64,000 nt of DNA from Enterobacter cloacae complex sp. R_G8 (GTDB lineage Bacteria; Pseudomonadota; Gammaproteobacteria; Enterobacterales; Enterobacteriaceae), in assembly GCF_024599795.1 (NCBI RefSeq), contig NZ_CP102246.1, positions 2,790,001 to 2,854,000 of the forward strand, given 5' to 3'. The number at the start of each line of letters is the position of its first letter. Within the stretch, counting starts at the first letter, position 1. Positions 37,935 through 44,076 of this stretch are shown here, one piece after another. Below the pieces are notes generated by a model that was not told the DNA's origin, did no database searches, and was given only the letters and a program-made list of their open reading frames with translations. Position numbers and translations under genes: made by a program.

Positions 37935-38365
37935 GATTTCACCCTCCGCTTCACGCCGCGGACCGCCCAGCCGAGCAAGGGAAGATGTTCGTAGATCATC
38001 TCTCCGGCATCGTAGTAGTCCCGCTGGCGAATAATCCGAGCCTGTTCCACGTCCACCACAGAGCAGCCAGGCAGTTCGAGGGGCTCGCCACCGGCAATGC
38101 GCGGGTGCGACCAGTGCATGACCCAGGTGACAACAAAGCGTTGCTCGCCGATCAAAGGGGAATCAAGCGTGAAACGGCAGTGTTCGACATTCGCCAGCAG
38201 ATGGGTGAAATAGCGTTGCAGGGCGAACAGGCCGTTGTGCTCGCCAAACGGATCGATAAGCGTGGCATCGGGATGGTAAAGCCCCGCCAGCGCCGAGGGC
38301 GGCTGCGAATCCAGCGCGGTGTAGTAATCAACAAACCGACTGATGACGTCAGGCAAAAGGTTCAT
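37931..38365 (-). CDS. NTF2-like (SnoaL-type) protein, first gene of the operon
   Basis: The protein has 144 residues, a small alpha+beta barrel: FVDYYTALDSQPPSALAGLYHPDATLIDPFGEHNGLFALQRYFTHLLANV, then RFVVTWVMHWSHPRIAGGEPLELPGCSVVDV. Such folds are cyclases, isomerases or binding proteins. It is the first gene after the promoter region and overlaps the SDR gene by 4 bases. Confidence 0.83.
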   Translation of the reverse strand: MNLLPDVISRFVDYYTALDSQPPSALAGLYHPDATLIDPFGEHNGLFALQRYFTHLLANVEHCRFTLDSPLIGEQRFVVTWVMHWSHPRIAGGEPLELPGCSVVDVEQARIIRQRDYYDAGEMIYEHLPLLGWAVRGVKRRVKS

Positions 38366-38411
38366 GGGTCACATCCTGGCGGTAAACAACGTAGCGTAAG
38401 CGCATATTTAA

Positions 38412-38450
38412 AACTTACACAATTCGAGTTATTTGTCCAAGTTTGTACAG
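38412..38450 (-). promoter_or_regulatory. Promoter and tandem near-palindromes upstream of the fatty-acid operon
   Basis: On the minus strand TTGGAC (38440-38435), 17 bases, TAAGTT (38417-38412) gives a plausible promoter 47 bases before the NTF2 gene. On the plus strand TTTGTCCAAG and TTTGTACAGA lie end to end (38432-38451). Each holds a TTGTnCA half-palindrome, 10 bases apart, over the -35. Related operons elsewhere are controlled by ChrR/ECF sigma factors or by MerR-type light sensors; no such gene is near. Confidence 0.4.
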
Positions 38451-38622
38451 AAATATATTTTTATTTAGTTAATTATCATGATGTTAGTGAGTCGCTTTCG
38501 TGCAAGAATCTGAGGCGAAATAAGGTCTGACCGCCATCGGGCTTTTTTTTCAGGTTAACCTTAAGGTAAATTCCCCCGTTCTCTTCCAGGCTTATCCTTT
38601 TTATTCATAAGGATGCCATGCG

Positions 38623-38820
38623 ATGAGACGTTTCTTTCTCTCCCTTTTCTCCAGCCCGGAATCGTTACTTCAGGTGATGAGTCAGCAGGAAATTATTGAA
38701 GCCGTTGAGGATGGCGACCGGATTATTATCGACCAGGATGGCAACGCCTCGGTGAACTACAAAAGCAACGAGGTTCGTCAGGATTTTCTGCGCCACGTCA
38801 ACGCGTTAAAGAGGGCGTGA
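38623..38820 (+). CDS. Small conserved-looking protein of unknown function
   Basis: The protein has 65 residues: MRRFFLSLFSSPESLLQVMSQQEIIEAVEDGDRIIIDQDGNASVNYKSNEVRQDFLRHVNALKRA. Written in parts, it has a short basic-hydrophobic start, an acidic middle and a probable helical end. It is followed after one base by a membrane-protein gene, so the two are one unit. I do not recognise the family. AAGGATG precedes the start. Confidence 0.65.
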   Translation: MRRFFLSLFSSPESLLQVMSQQEIIEAVEDGDRIIIDQDGNASVNYKSNEVRQDFLRHVNALKRA

Positions 38821-38821
38821 T

Positions 38822-39592
38822 ATGGGAACGGCGATATTTATGGTGTTGATGGTCTGCGGATACTGGTACACCAGCCGCGACCTCTCTACCCGCTTCAAAA
38901 TCAAGCGATCTTTCGGCTGGGATGTCTATTTTCTGGTTGCCCTTTACGGCTCGATCTTCGTTCTGCAAGGCGTGATCGCCACCGGGCTGCTCTGGCTGCT
39001 GCTGCTGGCACTGTCGGCGGCGGACAATACCTTCCATTTTACGTCAGAGCGTTATGCCGACTGGCAGATGGACTTTATGAACTGGAGTTTTTTGGGCATT
39101 CAGGCGCCCGTAGTGGTGATGCTGGCCTTCGCCATCCTGTTTTGTCTCTACCGCTCAAACTGGGCAGGCAGCGCCCGGCTGGACGGTGAAGGCAGGAAAA
39201 AGCTCTATAAGCGCCTGGCACAGGCGAGCGGGATTGAACAGCTGCTTTATCAGTGCATGGAGCAAGGCGAGCTGGCACAGGTGACGCTACGTTCGGGGCG
39301 TATCTATGTCGGTATGATCCATACGGCGACGCTGGAATACGAGAAAACGGCCAATATCGTGCTTATCCCCATGCTGAGTGGCTATCGCGATCGCCAGACG
39401 ATGAATTTTCGCATCGAAAATAACTACAGCAAATGGTATGACGGACATAACATCACCCTCGACTCTGAGCCCAGAAGTGCGATGGATTTCAGAAAGGTGA
39501 TTATGCTCAACCAAATTGAGAGCCTTGCACTGTTCGATCCGGCAAGCGCCAGCGTGCTCGACATGGCTCAGCGGGAAAACGCCGCGCAATGA
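38822..39592 (+). CDS. Membrane protein of unknown function
   Basis: The protein has 256 residues. Three hydrophobic segments are seen: about 1-14 (TAIFMVLMVCGYWY), about 37-63 (YFLVALYGSIFVLQGVIATGLLWLLLLAL) and about 94-113 (PVVVMLAFAILFCLYRS). A soluble C-terminal domain of about 140 residues follows (AQVTLRSGRIYVGMIHTATLEYEKTANIVLIPM), probably cytoplasmic and beta-rich, somewhat like a small Sm- or SH3-like barrel at its start. No known domain is recognised. It is cotranscribed with the 65-residue protein before it. Confidence 0.75.
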   Translation: MGTAIFMVLMVCGYWYTSRDLSTRFKIKRSFGWDVYFLVALYGSIFVLQGVIATGLLWLLLLALSAADNTFHFTSERYADWQMDFMNWSFLGIQAPVVVMLAFAILFCLYRSNWAGSARLDGEGRKKLYKRLAQASGIEQLLYQCMEQGELAQVTLRSGRIYVGMIHTATLEYEKTANIVLIPMLSGYRDRQTMNFRIENNYSKWYDGHNITLDSEPRSAMDFRKVIMLNQIESLALFDPASASVLDMAQRENAAQ

Positions 39593-39620
39593 GCTTCTCA
39601 TCCGTTCAGCAAGGCGTGTA

Positions 39621-39637
39621 AACTACCTTTAGTAGTT
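39621..39637 (+). promoter_or_regulatory. Inverted repeat in the TetR gene promoter
   Basis: AACTAC-CTTTA-GTAGTT, perfect 6-bp arms, ends 18 bases before the TetR ATG. The core TACCTTTAGTA matches TACCAATAGTA in the promoter of the next gene at 9 of 11 positions, so both are probably sites of this TetR protein. Confidence 0.65.
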
Positions 39638-39655
39638 AACTGATTTGAGGAAAAG

Positions 39656-40249
39656 ATGGTTGTTAAGCGCTTAAGAAAAGAAGAACGACGCGCACAGCTG
39701 CTGGAAGTCGCGCGCGGAATTGTGCGCCAGCAAGGCACTGAGGCCCTTACGCTGGGTTTCCTGGCCGAGCGCGCCAACGTCACCAAACCCATTCCTTACG
39801 ATCATTTTGGCGATCGTGAAGGGCTGCTGATGGCGCTCTACCAGGACTTCAGCGACAGGCAGCTCAAGAAATTTCGCGAGACGTTGAGCAGAGACAATAA
39901 AACGCTGGCGCAGACTATCCGTTTTTTCAGCGCCGCGTACATCGACTGCGCAATCTCTGCGGGTCCCGAAACGGGCCCCATTGCGGCGGCCCTGTCCGGC
40001 TCGCGAGCGCTGCAGATTTTCCGCGAGGCCTGCGTGGCCGACTGCGCAGACTGCCTGCGGATGGCGTTGTCCCCTTTTATTGTGCTGCAAGGAGTGACAG
40101 GTGAAGCGGCCCTGACGGCCATTATTGGGGCTGCGGATGCGCTCAGTACGTCCGCCGGCAATGGGATCCTCGCGCGTAACGTCGCCGAAGAGATGCTCAG
40201 CGGCGCGATGACAGGCGTGCTGAATACCTATATGGACAGCACAAAATGA
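39656..40249 (+). CDS. TetR/AcrR-family regulator of the adjacent NAD(P)H oxidoreductase
   Basis: The protein has 197 residues. The N-terminal helix-turn-helix is LTLGFLAERANVTKPIPYDHFGDREGLLMALY at about 27-58. The ligand domain holds four cysteines, three of them close together (EACVADCADCLRM), which could sense electrophiles or oxidants. GAGGAAAAG precedes the ATG. The operator pair around its own start and before the next gene indicates autoregulation and repression of the flavoprotein gene. Confidence 0.87.
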   Translation: MVVKRLRKEERRAQLLEVARGIVRQQGTEALTLGFLAERANVTKPIPYDHFGDREGLLMALYQDFSDRQLKKFRETLSRDNKTLAQTIRFFSAAYIDCAISAGPETGPIAAALSGSRALQIFREACVADCADCLRMALSPFIVLQGVTGEAALTAIIGAADALSTSAGNGILARNVAEEMLSGAMTGVLNTYMDSTK

Positions 40250-40262
40250 GTGCCCTGCCAGA

Positions 40263-40290
40263 TTGACAACTAAGTTACCAATAGTAACAT
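40263..40290 (+). promoter_or_regulatory. Sigma-70 promoter with TetR operator in the spacer
   Basis: TTGACA (40263-40268), 16 bases, TAACAT (40285-40290). The inverted repeat GTTAC-CAATA-GTAAC (core 40276-40286) fills the spacer, so bound repressor would exclude RNA polymerase. Confidence 0.7.
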
Positions 40291-40323
40291 AGAGACCTCT
40301 TCACTCACCTTGTTGAGGTCTCT

Positions 40324-40923
40324 ATGTCTGCATCAAACGTCATCAATACTGTCCTGATCGTGACGGCTCACCCGATCGAAACGTCGTTATCCCATACCCT
40401 TGCACAGCGAATTGCCGGGAAGTTACAGGAACAGGGTACGCAGGTTGAAATAGCCGACCTTCATGCTGAAGGCTTCTCTCCCGCGATGATCCGAGCCGAT
40501 CTTGATCTGTACCACGGTGATGCCAGCGCGTTGCCCGACGATGTTCTGCGCGAGCAGCAGCGCGTCGAACGGGCTGATATGCTGATATTCGTTTTCCCGT
40601 TCTACTGGTGGTCTGTTCCCGCCCTCCTGAAAGGCTGGTTTGATCGGGTACTGACGGTGAACTGGGCCTATAAAGTGGGAGAAGAGGGCCGCATTGTGGG
40701 TAATTTACGTGATGTGCCCGTGCGCCTGGTCGCAACGGCCGGCAGCGATATCGCCGGGTTTGATAAACACGGTTATTCAGCTGCCATTCAGAGCCAGATT
40801 GTTGAAGGGGTGTTTGGCTTCTGTGGTCTGAAGAACGTGACGCTCGATATCCTCTATGAGGCCGATTCTGCCTCCCCTCAGCAGGTGGACGATTTTCTGC
40901 AAAGCCTCAATAAGCTTGTCTGA
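40324..40923 (+). CDS. NAD(P)H:quinone oxidoreductase-like flavoprotein (flavodoxin-2 fold)
   Basis: The protein has 199 residues, of the KefF/MdaB/NQO-like family. TVLIVTAHPIETSLSHTLA is the flavin phosphate-binding start; VERADMLIFVFPFYWWSVPALLKGWFDRVLT is the hallmark P-x-x-W-W segment; VRLVATAGS follows. It would reduce quinones by two electrons with FAD or FMN in the cytoplasm. It lies directly downstream of its probable TetR repressor, fitting a quinone-responsive detoxification pair. Confidence 0.88.
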   Translation: MSASNVINTVLIVTAHPIETSLSHTLAQRIAGKLQEQGTQVEIADLHAEGFSPAMIRADLDLYHGDASALPDDVLREQQRVERADMLIFVFPFYWWSVPALLKGWFDRVLTVNWAYKVGEEGRIVGNLRDVPVRLVATAGSDIAGFDKHGYSAAIQSQIVEGVFGFCGLKNVTLDILYEADSASPQQVDDFLQSLNKLV

Positions 40924-40931
40924 GTCATCCG

Positions 40932-40961
40932 GCGCAGCCATTCCTGCGGGTTTGGCTGCGC
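40932..40961. terminator. Stem-loop between convergent genes
   Basis: GCGCAGCC (40932-40939) and GGCTGCGC (40954-40961) form an 8-bp stem with a 14-base loop between the flavoprotein gene and the convergent TetR gene. No U-tract. Confidence 0.4.
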
Positions 40962-40978
40962 ACCACGTAAAACCGGGA

Positions 40979-41542
40979 TTAGCGCGGAATCAGCGTCTCA
41001 AGCCCTCTTCTCAACTGGCTGACCACCTCCTCTGTCGCCATTCCCATTTGCGCATGTATGATGGCGCCGTCAATAAGCATCAGAATTTGCGTGTTAATAG
41101 CCTCATCGGCAATACCGGTGAGGGTGGCAATTTTTTCCCGGGTTTCAGATTTATGATTGCGGCAAATGGCTTTTATTTCACTTTCATTGTCTTCTGATTT
41201 CGCTTCTGCGCTGGCGTTAATAAACGCACAGCCATGGAATAGCGGAGAAATAAACCACGCATTCAGCGTGGCAGCTAATGCATCCGATGCAGCCCGCCCC
41301 TCATCGAGATAGTGTCGAAGTGTGGTTTCAAACCAGTTAATCCACAGCTCGTGCCGATAGTGCAGATAGGCAAGAATAAGCAAACTCTTACTCGGGAAAT
41401 GACGATAAAACGTCACTTTGGTCACTTTCGCCTGTTTGATAAGCGTATCAACGCCCGTGGCTCTGAAGCCGGTGGAATAAAAGAGCTCGTGCGCGGTAAG
41501 CAATATTTTATCTCTGACGCTGACTTTTTGATCGTTATTCAT
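40979..41542 (-). CDS. TetR/AcrR-family regulator
   Basis: The protein has 187 residues from MNNDQKVSVRDKILL (41542); a GTG five codons upstream (41557) is an alternative. The helix-turn-helix is GFRATGVDTLIKQAKVTKVTFYRHFPSKSLLILAYL. The C-terminal domain has WFISPLFHGCAFINASAEAK, a pattern common in TetR proteins controlling small detoxification genes. It is divergent from the DUF1348 gene, with a strong promoter and palindrome in the 118-base gap. Confidence 0.85.
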   Translation of the reverse strand: MNNDQKVSVRDKILLTAHELFYSTGFRATGVDTLIKQAKVTKVTFYRHFPSKSLLILAYLHYRHELWINWFETTLRHYLDEGRAASDALAATLNAWFISPLFHGCAFINASAEAKSEDNESEIKAICRNHKSETREKIATLTGIADEAINTQILMLIDGAIIHAQMGMATEEVVSQLRRGLETLIPR

Positions 41543-41581
41543 GATGAGCGTATTCACGTTTATCAGGCCTCAAACTGTGTG

Positions 41582-41635
41582 TTGACAGACGATTTTTACA
41601 GGCATAGATTAACGCAAGTAGACAGACCTGTCTAC
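41582..41635 (+). promoter_or_regulatory. Sigma-70 promoter and palindromic operator between TetR and DUF1348 genes
   Basis: TTGACA (41582-41587), exactly 17 bases, TAGATT (41605-41610). The palindrome GTAGACAG-AC-CTGTCTAC (41618-41635, perfect 8-bp arms) covers the expected transcription start. It is the likely TetR operator for both directions. Confidence 0.7.
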
Positions 41636-41660
41636 ATGCTATCAACCCGAGGTAGCCGAG

Positions 41661-42128
41661 ATGAATACACGTCCCCCTTTACCGCCGTTCACCCGTGAAA
41701 GCGCCATTGAAAAAGTCAGGCTGGCAGAAGATGGCTGGAACAGCCGCGACCCGGCAAAAATCGCCCTGGCCTATTCACTGGACACGCAGTGGCGCAACCG
41801 TGCGGAGTTCGCCACGAACCGCGCGGAGGCGCAGGCGTTCCTTGAGCGGAAATGGAAGAAAGAGCTGGATTATCGCCTGATAAAAGAGCTTTGGGCGTTT
41901 ACTGACAACCGCATCGCCGTACGCTATGCCTATGAATGGCATGATGATTCAGGCAACTGGTTCCGCTCTTACGGCAATGAAAACTGGGAGTTCGAGCCGG
42001 ACGGCCTCATGAAGCGGCGTTTTGCCTGTATCAACGATATGCCCATCAAGGAATCTGAACGGCTCTTTCACTGGCCGCTGGGCAGACGCCCGGACGATCA
42101 CCCGTCTCTGAGCGATCTGGGGTTATAG
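41661..42128 (+). CDS. DUF1348 / NTF2-like protein
   Basis: The protein has 155 residues. DUF1348 features are [31 protein letters not shown]-type blocks, [52 protein letters not shown] and [14 protein letters not shown]. It is a small NTF2-like alpha+beta cone with a polar pocket; substrate unknown. Probably controlled by the divergent TetR. It reads as a general stress or detoxification protein, by context only. Confidence 0.83.
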   Translation: MNTRPPLPPFTRESAIEKVRLAEDGWNSRDPAKIALAYSLDTQWRNRAEFATNRAEAQAFLERKWKKELDYRLIKELWAFTDNRIAVRYAYEWHDDSGNWFRSYGNENWEFEPDGLMKRRFACINDMPIKESERLFHWPLGRRPDDHPSLSDLGL

Positions 42129-42216
42129 GAGCCTTCATCTCTCCGGGCTTGTACACTAACTCCGGGTAAAGAGTGATACACTCAGGCTCACAGCATTCAA
42201 AGATACATGATTAAAA

Positions 42217-42244
42217 GAGTGACCAAGTAATATTATGGTCACTC
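42217..42244 (+). promoter_or_regulatory. Operator upstream of the TetR gene of the RND system
   Basis: GAGTGACCA-N10-TGGTCACTC with perfect 9-bp arms, 36 bases before the TetR start. The same arms and the same 10-base spacing occur at 42899-42922. Confidence 0.75.
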
Positions 42245-42280
42245 GTTGTTAACTGATGCCCGTCGCGCTAAGCTGAAATA

Positions 42281-42895
42281 ATGACGAAAAATATGAACAC
42301 CCCATCAACGCGTGGTCCCCTTGATCACTCTGTCCGCGAGCAAATCGTCGAAGCGGCGTTTGAGCACTTCGGCCATTATGGCTATGAAAAAACCACCGTG
42401 GCAGAACTGGCTAAATCCATCGGTTTTTCAAAAGCCTATATCTATAAATTTTTTGATTCCAAACAGGCGATTGGCGAGGTTATCTGCGCTAACCGCCTGG
42501 CGCTGATCATGACGGCAGTGGAAACAGCCATCGCCGACGCGCCCTCGGCCAGTGAAAAAATGCGCCGTCTTTTCCGGGCGTTAACTGAGGCTGGCAGCGA
42601 ACTCTTTTTCCACGATCGTAAACTTTATGATATCGCCGCCGTTGCCGCGCGGGATAAGTGGCCGTCTACCGAGCGGTATACCGAGAGCCTGATGAAACTG
42701 ATTGAAAGCATCATTGTTGAAGGCCGCCAAAGCGGGGAGTTCGAAAGAAAAACACCCCTGGATGAGGTGACCTACGCCATATACATGGTGATGTGCCCTT
42801 TCATCAACCCCGTGCAGTTGCAATATAACCTCGAAACCGCCCCGACCGCAGCACTCCTCCTCCCTTCCCTGATTTTACGAAGCCTGGCCCCCTGA
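42281..42895 (+). CDS. TetR/AcrR-family repressor of the RND efflux genes
   Basis: The protein has 204 residues. The helix-turn-helix is YGYEKTTVAELAKSIGFSKAYIYKFFDSKQAIGEVI at about 33-68. The C-terminal region resembles the TetR_C domain found beside RND pumps. It sits 74 bases upstream of the RND adaptor gene on the same strand. Identical operators before it and before the adaptor gene support repression of both. A start four codons later (MNTPSTRG) is possible; neither has a strong ribosome site. Confidence 0.86.
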   Translation: MTKNMNTPSTRGPLDHSVREQIVEAAFEHFGHYGYEKTTVAELAKSIGFSKAYIYKFFDSKQAIGEVICANRLALIMTAVETAIADAPSASEKMRRLFRALTEAGSELFFHDRKLYDIAAVAARDKWPSTERYTESLMKLIESIIVEGRQSGEFERKTPLDEVTYAIYMVMCPFINPVQLQYNLETAPTAALLLPSLILRSLAP

Positions 42896-42898
42896 TCT

Positions 42899-42934
42899 GT
42901 GACCATTGACTTTATTGGTCACTAGTCTGAGAAT
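42899..42934 (+). promoter_or_regulatory. RND promoter with embedded TetR operator
   Basis: GTGACCA-N10-TGGTCAC (42899-42922). TTGACT (42906-42911) lies inside the operator spacer, with GAGAAT 17 bases further on (42929-42934) as a possible -10, so repressor binding would block the -35. Confidence 0.65.
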
Positions 42935-42969
42935 GCGGAAACCGTCCTTTGATACGATAAGGTTTCCCC

Positions 42970-44076
42970 ATGCTCAGGCTTCATTCCGCCCGTTTTGCTG
43001 TTTGTCTCCTCCCTTTCGCCCTGGTGGCATGCGGTGATAACCCCGCCACCGACGATCCGCGCACCCAGCCACCGCTTGTCAGATCCGCTTCCGTTGAACC
43101 GGCGAACGACGCGTCCCGCGCGTTTACGGGTGTGGTCGTTGCCAGAACGCAAAGCGATCTCGGTTTCCGGGTTCAGGGCAAAATCCTTGAACGCCTTGTT
43201 GATACGGGGCAGACCGTTAAGCAGGGACAGCCGTTAATGCGCCTCGATCCTGTTGACCTGAAGTTACAGGCCCAAGCACAGCAGCAGGCGGTGGATGCCG
43301 CCCAGGCCCGGGCGAGAAAAGCCACCAGCGATGAGGCGCGCTATCGCGGCCTGGTGGCAACAGGTGCTGTCTCTGCCTCGGAGTACGACCAGATAAAAGC
43401 GGCGGCGGATGCCGCCAGAGCTGAGCTCAGTGCCGCCCGCGCGCAGGCCACCGTCGCGCAAAATGCGACCGGCTATGCCGTGCTGCTGGCCGATTCCGAC
43501 GGCGTGGTCATGGAGACGCTTGCTGAACCCGGCCAGGTGGTCAGTGCGGGTCAGGCGGTGATCAGACTGGCCCGCGCAGGGCAACGCGAGGCGCTCGTCC
43601 AGTTGCCAGAGACATTGCGCCCTGCCGTCGGTAGTGAGGCGCTGGCAACCCGCTATGGCAGTGAGGCACAGCCTGTTACCGCGACACTGCGCCTGCTCTC
43701 TGATGCAGCCGATACCACCACCCGCACCTATGAAGCGCGCTATGTGCTGGAAGGTTCACTGGCTAACGCGCCGCTGGGTGCGACCGTCACCCTGCATATC
43801 GAACAAAATGCTGAACGTCAGGTAATGCAGGTTCCGCTGGCATCTCTGTACGATGCAGGCAAAGGGCCCGGCGTGTGGCGGATCTCCGCGCAGCCCGCAA
43901 AAGTGATGTGGCAGCCCGTCAACGTGCTGAGCGTGAGCGATGATGCCGCGCAGGTGACGGGCGGCGTCAAGCCGGGCGAGAAAATTGTGGCGTTGGGCGC
44001 GCATCTTCTGCATGACGGTGAAGCTGTCCGTCTGGCTGAACAACGCGGTACGGCTCTGGCGGGGAGTCAGCCATGA
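42970..44076 (+). CDS. RND efflux periplasmic adaptor (lipoprotein)
   Basis: The protein has 368 residues. The lipoprotein signal is VCLLPFALVAC-GD. Lipoyl half 1 is LGFRVQGKILERLVDTGQTVKQGQPLMRLD; the alpha-hairpin is Ala/Gln-rich (about 95-160); lipoyl half 2 is VLLADSDGVVMETLAEPGQVVSAGQAVIRLA; beta-barrel and membrane-proximal domains follow. It belongs to the AcrA/MexH-like group. It overlaps the permease gene by 4 bases (ATGA). Confidence 0.9.
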   Translation: MLRLHSARFAVCLLPFALVACGDNPATDDPRTQPPLVRSASVEPANDASRAFTGVVVARTQSDLGFRVQGKILERLVDTGQTVKQGQPLMRLDPVDLKLQAQAQQQAVDAAQARARKATSDEARYRGLVATGAVSASEYDQIKAAADAARAELSAARAQATVAQNATGYAVLLADSDGVVMETLAEPGQVVSAGQAVIRLARAGQREALVQLPETLRPAVGSEALATRYGSEAQPVTATLRLLSDAADTTTRTYEARYVLEGSLANAPLGATVTLHIEQNAERQVMQVPLASLYDAGKGPGVWRISAQPAKVMWQPVNVLSVSDDAAQVTGGVKPGEKIVALGAHLLHDGEAVRLAEQRGTALAGSQP

